Assembly (NCBI GenBank): GCA_964577055.1
Contig: CAZNWC010000008.1
Location: forward strand, 89,590-153,589
Direction of reading: 5' to 3'
DNA from: PNNG01 sp964577055
GTDB lineage: Bacteria > Bacteroidota > Bacteroidia > UBA7662
Length of the DNA: 64,000 nt
Shown here in pieces: positions 23,950 to 34,714 of the stretch (its first letter is position 1; every line of letters begins with the position of its first letter). Below the pieces are notes generated by a model. The model was not told the origin of the DNA, did not search any database, and saw only the letters and a program-made list of their open reading frames with translations. The position numbers and the translations under genes are program-made.

Positions 23950-25779
23950 ATGCGAAACCTTCTTTTTCTATTGCTGTGCGTTCAATTTGTTCATGCTCAA
24001 ACTTCTGGACAGCATGCGTATCTCGCATTTGAAAATGGCGAGTCTCAAATAATTGGAGCATTTTCAGATGCCAAGGGTTGGATCAAGGAGGAAGTTTGGG
24101 TAGAAACCAATTTTGATTCAGATATGGATGGCCGGCCCGATCGCATGCACGTATACATTACCCGTCCATACCAAACCCAAACCGAAGGTGTCAAGTTACC
24201 GGTGATTTACAACAGCAGTCCCTATTTCGGATTGCGCATTCCCGCCCTTTTGGGCATTGGGAGCAAGAAGAATTTTTGGAAGGTCGACCACGAAATTGGT
24301 GCTACACCAAAACCACACCGCCATATGCGGCTTGGAACGCGCACCAAACGGCCGCTTTTTGCCTCGTCGATGGACCGCACCTGGGTGCCTCGCGGTTTTG
24401 TGATGGTATATTCTTCGTCGCCAGGCACCGGATTGTCGGATGGTGTGCCCACCATAGGCGGGCCAATTGAATCGCTGGCGCCCAAGGCAGTCATCGATTG
24501 GTTGTGTGGCAGGGCCAAGGCGTTCAGCACCCGCACTGGAAAGGAAGAGGTGAAGGCCTATTGGAGTACTGGCAAAGTGGGCATGACGGGTACGTCTTAC
24601 GATGGAACACTTTGCTTGGCAGCGGCAACTACAGGGGTTGAAGGATTGGAGGTGATTATTCCCGTGGCACCCGTTTCTTCGTTTTACCATTATTACCGCT
24701 CGAATGGCTCGGTACGTTCGCCGGGCGGTTATTTGGGCGAAGATGCTGATGTGTTGTACGATATGATCAACAGCGGCGACAAGCAAAAACGCAAGGCCAA
24801 TAACCGCCGCGTGCGCGATAGCATTTTGGTGCCCGGGCAAGACCGCATCACCGGCGACTTCAACGACTTTTGGGCCCAACGCGACTATGTGTCTCAAATC
24901 GGAAATATGCGGGCAGCCATGCTCATGGCCCATGGCTTCAACGACTGGAATGTGATGCCCGAGCACAGCTTTCGCTTCTATGAGGCGGCCAAAGCCCAAG
25001 GGCTCCCTGTGCAGCTGTATTACCATCAAGGGGGGCATGGAGGCGATCCTCCCTTCCGACAAATGAATCGCTGGTTTACACGCTATTTACATGGCATTGA
25101 CAATGGGGTAGAAGCCGATGTGCCAGTGGGCATTGTGCGTGAGGGTGATCGCAAGCCTACCTACTACAGCCAATATCCCGATTCTGCCTCAGCGCCGATA
25201 AAATTGTATTTGGTGCCTGGTACCCAACAACAGGGCAGCTTGACTGCTACTTTGTCAGCTGGGGGAGCAACCATGTCGTTCACCGATGATTACCGCAGGA
25301 GCATGCAGGAACTGCTGAGCGATGAATATGCCGCCCACCGCCTGTTGTTTGTAACGGAGCCTTTGAAGCAGGAGCTGCGCTTATCGGGTGTGCCCGAAAT
25401 CAAGGTGCGTTTGACGGCGAACAAGGCGGCGGCCAATTTTTCGGCCTATTTGGTTTTGTTGCCGCTCACCGAAGGCAAACGTTTGCCCGAATATGAGAAC
25501 CTCGTGACCCGTGGCTGGGCCGATCCGCAAAACCACAGCAATTTGAGCAGCCAAAGTCCATTGGTATCCGGCCAGTTTGTTGATTTGCGTTTTTCGATGA
25601 TCCCCGACGACCAGGTGATTCCCGCCGGTCGGCAAATAGGATTATTATTGTTTTCGAGCGATAAGGAATTCACCTTGCACCCCAAGCCAGGCACGGTATT
25701 GAGCATTGCGCCTGCCGGATGTGAGTTGGTTTTACCCGTGGTTGGTGGTGAGCAGGCTTGGAAGGCGGCGGGCCTTTAG
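23950..25779 (+). CDS. Secreted S15-family (X-Pro dipeptidyl-peptidase-like) hydrolase
   Basis: A 609-residue exported alpha/beta-hydrolase of the PepX/cocaine-esterase type. The ATG at 23950 begins a signal peptide (MRNLLFLLLCVQFVHAQ); the frame is open further upstream inside the GT14 gene. The nucleophile is Ser216 in GTSYDGT, the acid Asp332 in HGFNDWN, and the base His363 (or 359) in YYHQGGHGGD. The C-terminal third (about residues 400-600) is the beta-sandwich PepX_C domain (LRLSGVPEIKVRLTANKAAANFSAYLV). It probably trims proline-containing peptides in the periplasm or outside. No sorting domain is seen. Confidence 0.9.
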   Translation: MRNLLFLLLCVQFVHAQTSGQHAYLAFENGESQIIGAFSDAKGWIKEEVWVETNFDSDMDGRPDRMHVYITRPYQTQTEGVKLPVIYNSSPYFGLRIPALLGIGSKKNFWKVDHEIGATPKPHRHMRLGTRTKRPLFASSMDRTWVPRGFVMVYSSSPGTGLSDGVPTIGGPIESLAPKAVIDWLCGRAKAFSTRTGKEEVKAYWSTGKVGMTGTSYDGTLCLAAATTGVEGLEVIIPVAPVSSFYHYYRSNGSVRSPGGYLGEDADVLYDMINSGDKQKRKANNRRVRDSILVPGQDRITGDFNDFWAQRDYVSQIGNMRAAMLMAHGFNDWNVMPEHSFRFYEAAKAQGLPVQLYYHQGGHGGDPPFRQMNRWFTRYLHGIDNGVEADVPVGIVREGDRKPTYYSQYPDSASAPIKLYLVPGTQQQGSLTATLSAGGATMSFTDDYRRSMQELLSDEYAAHRLLFVTEPLKQELRLSGVPEIKVRLTANKAAANFSAYLVLLPLTEGKRLPEYENLVTRGWADPQNHSNLSSQSPLVSGQFVDLRFSMIPDDQVIPAGRQIGLLLFSSDKEFTLHPKPGTVLSIAPAGCELVLPVVGGEQAWKAAGL

Positions 25780-25813
25780 TTGCACTTGGCTTCGATTTAT
25801 TAAACTGTGATCG

Positions 25814-26320
25814 ATGCATACGCTGGAACAGCTGCTGATGGATGCTGGTAAAAAGGAAATGGTCGCATTTCTGCAAACCCATCCTGCTAAAGTAGAGCAA
25901 GCCATTGAACTGGGCCTTACCCAACAGCAACCATTGGCCTGGCGGGCCGTTTGGGCATTGGAAGAGGCCTTGGAACCCAACGATCCAACGCTTTTGCCAT
26001 ACTTGGCGCGGGTAATCGATTTTTTACCGCAAGCCGATGACGGCCATGCCCGCCAGTGGTTGCGGATTTTACAAGGCATGGAACTGCCCGATACCCATTT
26101 GGCTGCGCTGTTTGATTTTTGCATGCAAACTTGGTGCTTGCCCAACAAGCAGCCTTCGGTTCGTTACCAGGCGTATTTGACCATGGAACGCATTGCTGCC
26201 CTATACCCGGAGCTGAAAAACGAATTGGAAGCGAGTCTGAGTGAGCCAGCTTTGGATAGTTTGAGTCCGGGCATCAGGCACAGTTTGATAAAGCGCCGCG
26301 GCAGGAAGTTATTGCGTTGA
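25814..26320 (+). CDS. Helical-repeat hypothetical protein
   Basis: A 168-residue cytoplasmic protein with no signal peptide. It is nearly all helix, with HEAT-like repeats (PLAWRAVWALEEALEPNDPTLLPYLARVIDFLP; VRYQAYLTMERIAALYPELKNELEASL) and a basic C-terminus (LIKRRGRKLLR). I recognise it only as a conserved kind of Bacteroidota protein without assigned function. It follows the S15 gene by 34 bp on the same strand, and converges on the VOC gene 42 bp away. Confidence 0.7.
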   Translation: MHTLEQLLMDAGKKEMVAFLQTHPAKVEQAIELGLTQQQPLAWRAVWALEEALEPNDPTLLPYLARVIDFLPQADDGHARQWLRILQGMELPDTHLAALFDFCMQTWCLPNKQPSVRYQAYLTMERIAALYPELKNELEASLSEPALDSLSPGIRHSLIKRRGRKLLR

Positions 26321-26362
26321 ATTTCCAAAAGCAGCAGCCAGCTCAACCTTGACTTGCCTCGC

Positions 26363-26779
26363 TCAGAAGGTTCTTCCTTCTACAATTTGGTTATAGGCTT
26401 GGTCATTAGGCTCCCACAACTCAATTTTAATACCGTCGGGGTCGAGGATGTGGGCAAAACGGCCATAATCGAAGTCTTCAATTTCACTCACAATGGTGAC
26501 GCCGGCGGCACGCAGCTCTTCCAGCAAAGCTGCCAGGTTTTCGACCCTGAAATTGAGCATGAAGTCGCGGGTGCTGGGTGCGAAATGATTGCTATCCTGG
26601 GCCATCGGACTCCATTGGGTGAAGCCAGGCTGATCGGGAGCATCGGCGCGCCTCCATTCAAAATTGGTGCCCCAGGCATCGGTTTGCAGGCCCAAGTATT
26701 GTTTGTACCAAGCTTTGCTGAGTTCGGGATCGCCCGAACGGAAGAAAATACCACCAATGCCTGTGACCTTCTTTTGCAT
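26363..26779 (-). CDS. VOC-superfamily (glyoxalase-like) protein
   Basis: A 138-residue protein of the vicinal-oxygen-chelate fold. The ATG at 26779 is chosen because the VOC fold starts there (KVTGIGGIFFRSGDPELSKAWYKQYLGL); the frame is open further upstream without similarity. Two beta-alpha-beta-beta-beta modules are visible, the second ending FAHILDPDGIKIELWEP. It is the last gene after meaB (40 bp), so a methylmalonyl-CoA epimerase might be expected, but the first metal His of that enzyme is replaced (GGIFF) and only the final Glu is in place. Function unknown; a lyase or small-molecule-binding role is possible. Confidence 0.82.
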   Translation of the reverse strand: MQKKVTGIGGIFFRSGDPELSKAWYKQYLGLQTDAWGTNFEWRRADAPDQPGFTQWSPMAQDSNHFAPSTRDFMLNFRVENLAALLEELRAAGVTIVSEIEDFDYGRFAHILDPDGIKIELWEPNDQAYNQIVEGRTF

Positions 26780-26819
26780 GCAGTAATTTAAGTGAATCTG
26801 TCGAAAACCCGGGATTAAT

Positions 26820-27797
26820 TTATTTGCCCTGCGCCAATAAACGTTTGGCAGCGGCATACGGACTGATTTGTCCTGCTGACACTTCCGCTTCGAGTTGCTT
26901 TGCCAATTTTTTTTGCTGTTCGCTTCCCAACAACCACGCCTCCAGCCGTTGCCGCGTAAATTCGTGAAAATGCTGCACGCGTTGTTCGGCGCGTTTTTGT
27001 TGGAGGTAGCCATTAGGGCCGCATAAATCGACATACGATTGCACGCTTTGCCATACCTCAGCTACCCCGCTGCCATCACGGGCAGAACAAAGTTTGACCA
27101 AGGGCGACCAGCCACCCGGATGAGGTGGAAACAGGTGCAGGGCGTTTCGGTAATTGGCTGCAGCTTGTTTGGCAGGCTGTAAATTATCGCCCTCGGCCTT
27201 GTTGATTACCAACATATCAGCCATTTCCATGATACCGCGTTTGATGCCTTGCAATTCATCACCGGCACCACTCAACATCAGCAGCATGAAAAAATCGACC
27301 AAGGAAGCCACCGCAGTTTCGCTTTGCCCAACACCTACTGTTTCCACCAAAATGATGTCATATCCTGCAGCTTCGCACAGCATCATGGCCTCCCAAGTGG
27401 CACGGGCAACACCGCCCAGGGCTTTGCCGGCAGCAGTAGGGCGAATAAAGGCCATTTCGTCGTGGGCAAGACGTTCCATGCGGGTTTTGTCGCCCAAAAT
27501 ACTCCCGCCAGTACGGCCGCTGCTGGGATCAACTGCCAATACGGCTACCCTGTGACCTGCTGCGGTTAACTGTGTGCCTAAAGCATCAATAAATGTACTT
27601 TTGCCTACGCCGGGAACCCCGGTAATGCCAATGCGCAAGCTGTTGCCTGTGTAAGGCAGTATCATCTCCAGTAATTCAGCAGCCGCTTGTGCGTGCTTGG
27701 GGGCACTGCTTTCAACCAAAGTAATGGCCCGGGCCAATGCTGCTCGCTGCTGAAGGCGTAAGGATTTAAAAAGCTCGGATGGAGAAGGGATGGTCAT
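26820..27797 (-). CDS. meaB: MeaB/ArgK-type G-protein chaperone of methylmalonyl-CoA mutase
   Basis: A 325-residue P-loop GTPase of the MeaB family, which loads and protects the adenosylcobalamin cofactor of methylmalonyl-CoA mutase. It shows Walker A GVPGVGKST (about residue 60), LAVDPSSGRTGGSILGDKTRM (switch region), VETVGVGQSE (Walker B and switch) and NKAEGDN (base recognition). A C-terminal helical dimerisation arm is present. It starts one base after the stop of the glycosyltransferase gene, so it is co-translated with the mutase cluster, which is the expected genetic context. Confidence 0.95.
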   Translation of the reverse strand: MTIPSPSELFKSLRLQQRAALARAITLVESSAPKHAQAAAELLEMILPYTGNSLRIGITGVPGVGKSTFIDALGTQLTAAGHRVAVLAVDPSSGRTGGSILGDKTRMERLAHDEMAFIRPTAAGKALGGVARATWEAMMLCEAAGYDIILVETVGVGQSETAVASLVDFFMLLMLSGAGDELQGIKRGIMEMADMLVINKAEGDNLQPAKQAAANYRNALHLFPPHPGGWSPLVKLCSARDGSGVAEVWQSVQSYVDLCGPNGYLQQKRAEQRVQHFHEFTRQRLEAWLLGSEQQKKLAKQLEAEVSAGQISPYAAAKRLLAQGK

Positions 27798-27798
27798 G

Positions 27799-29155
27799 TT
27801 AAGGTAAGGGTTTACGGTGCCAAACCAAATCGGGTACTACTTCAATAGCATCGCGCGTGGTGGCCTCCAAAGGCATTTCGGTCTGCCAGCGTACATACCA
27901 ACCGCCGGGTTGCAAGGTATCACCAAAATGGTGGTAAGTCACAGGCCTGTTTAACATATAGGCAAGATAATGACCATCTACATCGGTTGCAAATAGGCGG
28001 GCCGAATCGGGCAAGGCTGCCCTGATTTGGTAAACAGGAGAACCTGGGGCCCTCAATGACCTTTGATGGAAACTCCAACCTTCGTGGTACGCATCTGCAG
28101 CGAAGGGCCAAGCCTGTACCACCGAAGCGGAGATTGCTAGTCCGAGAAGGGGCAGACGCCATTTGACAGGCCATTGCTGCATCAAACTGCCCGTGATAAG
28201 CACAGTCGGCACCAGCAGGGGAGATAACATTCGGGCGTCAATCGGGATTTGCGCATCGATGCTTGATTTGGCCAAAATCAACAGGGCTACATACATGATC
28301 GATCCGGTCAGCCAAATCCAAACCATGGGGCTGATCGACTGCTTCTGGACCCGCACATACAGTAGCATCACCAATAATATGATGACCCATCCTGTCCACG
28401 AAAAATATACTTCGAAAGCCCTTAACACTTCTTCCAATCCGGCCCAGTCCCAAAAATACTTGCGCGAATGCAAAGCACCGGAGGAAATTTTATTGCGGAT
28501 CGTCCATGCTGCAAAGGGCAATAGCGACACCAACGAAAAGAGCAAACTGTTCCGCCAGCGATTTTCTTTGAAGGCGAAAAACAGCCAAAGCACTAAAAAC
28601 GGGAACATAAACAAGCCCGCATAACGTACCAAAACCGATAGTCCGGCCATCAAGGCAGCAAAAAACACCCATATGGCCTTTTGCGTATCTACGGCCTTCA
28701 TGATGCCCAGCGCCGCTACCAATAAAAAACTGAGGTAGATTGGTTCTGACCAAATGTGCCAATGAATGCTGAAGAATGCATAAGTGCTCGCAAGGAGCAA
28801 GAGCAACAGGCAGATGGTGTGCCATGGCAATTTCAGTCGTTTCAAAATCAAATCGACCAAACCTAAATTCGACGCCGCTACGAAAGGAACCAAAATGTCG
28901 GCAACGCTTCGTGGATCTATGCCGCTGAAAAACGACAATGCCGCCAGTATGCCCGAAAAAAGGGGCGCATAATGTACTTCGGGCAGTACCGAACCCCAGT
29001 ACATATTGGAAAAAGTGCCCGTTTGTAACCAGTAGGAAGCCCCTTCAAGGTAATACAACGAATCGTGTGAAGCGGCTGGCCCGTAGCGATCAATCAACGC
29101 ATAAACGAATACAATCAAAAACGACAAGGCCAGTGGAAGCCTATCTCGCCATGTC

Positions 29156-29163
<8 letters not shown>
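27799..29163 (-). CDS. Polytopic membrane glycosyltransferase (GT39/ArnT/PMT-like)
   Basis: A 454-residue membrane protein with about eleven hydrophobic segments. The ATG at 29163 overlaps the end of mutB by 8 bp. An acidic residue in the first periplasmic loop (GPAASHDSLYYLEGASYWLQ) and the following WGSVLPEVHYAPLFSGILA fit polyprenyl-phosphate-dependent GT-C enzymes of the ArnT/mannosyltransferase type; a large soluble C-terminal part (about residues 370-454) lies outside the membrane. It probably transfers a sugar from a lipid carrier at the periplasmic face. Its place between mutase and its chaperone is odd, and I see no biochemical link. Confidence 0.8.
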
Positions 29164-31284
<2,121 letters not shown>

Positions 31285-31288
<4 letters not shown>

Positions 31289-33030
31289 CGGGCAAGCAGT
31301 TTGGTGACCAGTTGTTCGAGGGTGTCGAGCAGGTTGGCGCGCAGGTGGATGAAGGTGTTGAAGCCAGCGGCGCGGAAATCGGCCTCTGCTTCACCGGGTG
31401 CACCGGCCAAAATAAGTTCGGTTTTGCCCAGGAGTGCCAAGCCCAGGGCTGGTACTGCGCTTGCCCAACTGGCATCGTCGCTGCACAGCACCACGGCATC
31501 GGCACCGGCAGCCAGGGCGGCGGAAGCACCTGCCTCGGGCGTGTTGAAAGCGCTGTTCGAAAGCAGCTCAAAGCCGGCACAGCCCAAAAAGTTGATGCTG
31601 AAATTGAGGCGTGCCATACGCATGGCCACATCGCCCAAAGGCAAGAGGAAAATGCGGGGCTTTTTGCTCGCATTTGCCAGGCGATAACGCAAACGGTCGA
31701 AATCGTTGTGCGTGCTATCGGCTTGCCAATCGGCCAACGATTCGCCGGCATTGGGGTATTGATTTACGCCCACGCGGATTTGTTTGCGACCGGCGAGCAG
31801 CTTTTCACGCAGGTGCTTGCCCTCTGTCAGTAGATGTTGCAAGGCACCACTTTGTTGCCAGGCGGTAAAGCCGCCAGCAGCTTCAACGCGCTGAAACAGC
31901 TGCCAGGCTTTTTCGCCTATTTGGTTGCTGAGGTTTTCGAGAAAATAAGCGCCTGCGGCAGGGTCGACTACCTGGCCAAGCTGACCTTCGTGCTGCAAAA
32001 GCAGTTGGATTTGAAGCGATAATTCCAGCGAAAAATCATCTCCACCGGCTACGGGCGCGTCGAAGGGCAGGAGGGTGAGGCTTTGCACCCCGCCAATCAC
32101 CGCCGCCATGCCCATGGTGGTGAGGCGGAGGAGGTTCGTGTGCCTATCGAGACTAAACAGCGCCTGTCGTCCGCTGATGGCGTGCAAGGTGGTGGCATGG
32201 GTGCAGCTGTGTTGCGGCTGGTAGGGTACCAACACCTGTGCCCAAGCCTGGCGAAAGGCACGCAAGCGGGCGATCTCGGCAAAATAATCGGTATCAAGAG
32301 CGAGCTGGAATTGCAGCAAAGGTGCAGCTTCGTCGGCGGTAAGGCCTTCCGAAACCAGATTGTACAGCAATTCGTGGCCAGCTGCCAGGGCCAAAGCGGT
32401 TTCCTCTACCAAGGCTGCACCTTGTTCGCGGAAGCTGCCCATTTGCAGGCAAAAGGGTGCAAAAGAAGGGAAATGCTGACGGTAAAAATCGGCCAAAGCA
32501 CGCAGGTCGGCAGGCAGTTGCTCGGGTGTAAAACCCAAGCAGCCGCGCAGGGCGAACGGACTCACGGCCAGTTGTTTGGTCCAGCCCAATAGCCATTTGC
32601 CCAGCTGCAGGCCATCTACTCCCGAAAAGCCCAAGGCAATGTACTGTGGAGCGATGCCAGCTACCAAAATCAAAAAATCGGCCTCGTTGTTCAGCTCTCC
32701 TTCAAACCAAAGGGCATCGGCTCCGTGGTTAAGCGCGTGCAGGGCCTGCCGGTTGCCGGCTTTGGGCTCGGTAAAAGCAATGTGCGCCGTTGCCGTCCAC
32801 GCATTGTTGGCCGTGCGCAAGCCCCGCCGGTAGGGGTACTCACCGGGCAGGTAATGGGACACATCGGCTGGGCGTTCTGCTGCCGTATAGTAGGGAGCAA
32901 TTTCCAGCCCGTCGTGCGTGCTGTGCCGCAATTTATCGAGCGGTGCTCCTTTTAATTCCTTGGAGGCGGTTTGCTCCCAATCGCTGAGCGACTGCGCGGC
33001 AAAACCTTCCCAAAACGATGATTTCGACAT
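31285..33030 (-). CDS. mutA: Methylmalonyl-CoA mutase, small subunit
   Basis: A 581-residue paralogue of MutB that forms the heterodimer but does not bind substrate or cobalamin productively. The ATG at 33030 (MSKSSFWEGFAAQSL) matches the usual start; an upstream ATG at 33093 would add 21 residues of low similarity. It keeps the barrel pattern (LRTANNAWTATAHIAF, DPAAGAYFLENLSNQIGEKAW) but lacks the DxHxxG motif in its C-terminal domain, as expected for the small subunit. First gene of the mutase cluster. The GC-rich, Ala/Leu-rich coding style matches mutB. Confidence 0.94.
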
Positions 33031-33230
33031 CTGACAAGGGGTTTGGGTGGTAGGTGCTGCGAATTTACTGCTTTTCAGCATAGGATGGGGCAATTAGTGG
33101 ATAAAATAGTCTGAATTATGGATGGCCATTTTCAACGGCCTAAGGAGCCAAGCGACGCAAGCCAGCAGTCGTTGCGTGCCTTTCGTTTACCCCATTAAAA
33201 AAACATTAATTTCAGTTTGACAGGATAACC

Positions 33231-33257
33231 TTGTGTTTGTTGTTAAAGATATGTTTG
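33231..33257 (+). promoter_or_regulatory. Candidate Bacteroidota-type promoter for the orphan lipoprotein gene
   Basis: TTG at 33231-33233, a 16-nt spacer, and TATGTTTG at 33250-33257, an exact match to TAnnTTTG. The start codon is 24 nt downstream. The spacer is a little short. An 11-nt-loop hairpin (ACGCAA and TTGCGT, 33155-33177) lies upstream with no clear role. Confidence 0.5.
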
Positions 33258-33281
33258 TATGTTGCATAAAAATCAGTCGAA

Positions 33282-33773
33282 ATGAAACGTGCTTGGTCGT
33301 TCCTTCTTCTTTTCACCTCCCTGGTGTTTGTGTCTTGTGAAAAAGAACAAACCCCCATTCAATATCCCGAAAATGGGTTGTCGGGCCCAAATATTTTGGC
33401 GGCGAATCGGGTGAACTACCCCGAAAAGGTGAGTTTAGAAGCCGATTTGGGCGAAGCCAACCAACTGCGGGTGGTCATTAAAGGGGTGACTTCTTACACG
33501 CGCTGGGATACGCTGGGGCAATTGCCCGGTGGCACCTGCCATGTACGCACCGTTTATCGTGGCATGTGGTGGTGGACCGTTGGCAAACAACACAATACCT
33601 TTATTAACAACATGGTTTATGTAGATCCCTTTTTACAGCAAGTACAAAGCGTTGACGCTACAGGAAAAATGACCGCTGAGATGTCATTTGACCCTGGTTA
33701 TTCGTACATCATTGAATTGTATGAAAACAACGCTGCTCAACCCACGCGGGTGAAGCAGATTCAAGTGGAGTAA
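33282..33773 (+). CDS. Lipoprotein of unknown function
   Basis: A 163-residue lipoprotein. The signal sequence ends in a lipobox (VFVSC), and the mature protein starts CEKEQTP. The rest is beta-rich, with KVSLEADLGEANQLRVVIKG, an aromatic YRGMWWWTVGKQHNTFI segment and a final SYIIELYENN strand, suggesting one compact beta-sandwich domain. I do not recognise the family. It is a single-gene unit with a plausible promoter and a weak hairpin after it. Confidence 0.78.
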   Translation: MKRAWSFLLLFTSLVFVSCEKEQTPIQYPENGLSGPNILAANRVNYPEKVSLEADLGEANQLRVVIKGVTSYTRWDTLGQLPGGTCHVRTVYRGMWWWTVGKQHNTFINNMVYVDPFLQQVQSVDATGKMTAEMSFDPGYSYIIELYENNAAQPTRVKQIQVE

Positions 33774-33840
33774 ATTCTTAGATTCGAACAAGTGGGAGAG
33801 GTCTGGCTGTTAAACCGGGCTTGCCTCCATTTACCCAAGG

Positions 33841-33863
33841 GCCTGACGGTTGTTCAGGCTTTT
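33841..33863 (+). terminator. Weak terminator hairpin between convergent lipoprotein and VIT genes
   Basis: GCCTGA and TCAGGC (6 bp) with a 7-nt loop, followed by TTTTCTATTT. It is the only hairpin between the two convergent genes. Confidence 0.5.
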
Positions 33864-33867
33864 CTAT

Positions 33868-34599
33868 TTAAAACAAACCCTCTAACCAATTGCCCACCGC
33901 ATAACTCACAATGGCCGCTGCTGCACCCAAAGCCAGGGTTTCGAGCATGCCTTTCCATTTGGAAGTTTGGGTCACGTAGGTTTTCATCCAGCCGATGAAC
34001 AAAAAGGCAATGCCTGTCATCACCGAAGAGATGGCGAAGAGGTTCAAGCCTGTAGGGTTGAAATAGTCGTACAAATAAACCAGCAGCGGAATGAGCCCTA
34101 CCACCACAAAGCTGCCGAAGGTAACCGCGCCCATGGCCAAGGGTGAGCGGCTTTCTTCCATCATTTCCAGCTCTTCTTTCATCATTACGTCCACCCAGCG
34201 GTCTTTGTCGGCCGTAATCACGGTTACCACCTGCTCCAACAGTTCGCCTTCAAATCCTTTGGCCCGGTAGATTTCACGGATTTCTTCCTTTTCCTTTTCG
34301 GGCAGGTGCTCCACCTCCCAATATTCCACTTTTTTGTGCTTGTCGTAATTGTCTTGCTCGCTCTGTTTGCTCAGATACGAGCCCACGCTCATGGCAAAAC
34401 CATCGGCCAGCAAATTGGCAAAACCCAAGATGATCACAACCTGCGAAGAAAGTCCGGCCCCAGCCGCTCCCGCCACCACCGCAAAAGTGGTCACGCTTCC
34501 ATCAATGCCGCCATACACAAACTCACCGAGGTAATCGCTGAATTTGGTCATGAAGCCCTTGTCTTGCTGGTGGAGTTTGCGTTCGTGCGTATTGCCCAT
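33868..34599 (-). CDS. VIT1/CCC1-family iron/manganese transporter
   Basis: A 243-residue integral membrane protein of the VIT1/CCC1 family, which moves Fe(II) or Mn(II) across a membrane in exchange for protons. The start at ATG 34599 (MGNTHERKLHQQ) fits the family; the frame runs open further upstream on the opposite strand of ribBA, which is only a shadow. Signs are the first helix with GEFVYGGIDGSVTTFAVVAGAAGAG, the DGFAMSVGSYLS segment, the acidic cytoplasmic metal-binding helices (EVEHLPEKEKEEIREIYRAKGFEGELL, MKEELEMME), and three further membrane helices. It probably exports or stores metal. Transcribed alone. Confidence 0.93.
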   Translation of the reverse strand: MGNTHERKLHQQDKGFMTKFSDYLGEFVYGGIDGSVTTFAVVAGAAGAGLSSQVVIILGFANLLADGFAMSVGSYLSKQSEQDNYDKHKKVEYWEVEHLPEKEKEEIREIYRAKGFEGELLEQVVTVITADKDRWVDVMMKEELEMMEESRSPLAMGAVTFGSFVVVGLIPLLVYLYDYFNPTGLNLFAISSVMTGIAFLFIGWMKTYVTQTSKWKGMLETLALGAAAAIVSYAVGNWLEGLF

Positions 34600-34614
34600 A
34601 AAAATTGCTTTGCA

Positions 34615-34622
34615 CAAATATA
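34615..34622 (-). promoter_or_regulatory. Candidate -7 element for the VIT gene
   Basis: TATATTTG on the minus strand, an exact TAnnTTTG match, ends 15 nt before the VIT start codon. No good TTG is seen upstream of it. Confidence 0.4.
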
Positions 34623-34685
34623 GAACCTTTGGGGCATTGCAGGGGTTGGTATAGCAGCAAGGCAAAAGCCTTGCGAGCGATTTCC

Positions 34686-34693
34686 TATCTTTG
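34686..34693 (+). promoter_or_regulatory. Candidate -7 element for ribBA
   Basis: TATCTTTG, an exact match to TAnnTTTG, 21 nt before the ribBA start codon. It lies in the divergent region with the VIT promoter candidate. A TTG at 34671 is too close (12 nt) to be a normal partner. No FMN riboswitch is seen in the short leader. Confidence 0.45.
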
Positions 34694-34714
34694 CAGCCAA
34701 TTTTGACAACAGCC

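Noticed and set aside
26363..26779. Naming the VOC gene methylmalonyl-CoA epimerase from its position
   Set aside because: Key His ligands are missing; position alone is not enough.
33031..33281. Possible cobalamin riboswitch upstream of the B12-dependent mutase genes
   Set aside because: The minus-strand leader of mutA shows none of the conserved B12-box blocks, and the space is short. Only a small unrelated hairpin is present.
34623..34714. Possible FMN riboswitch before ribBA
   Set aside because: The leader after the -7 element is only about 15 nt, and no FMN-box pattern is seen.
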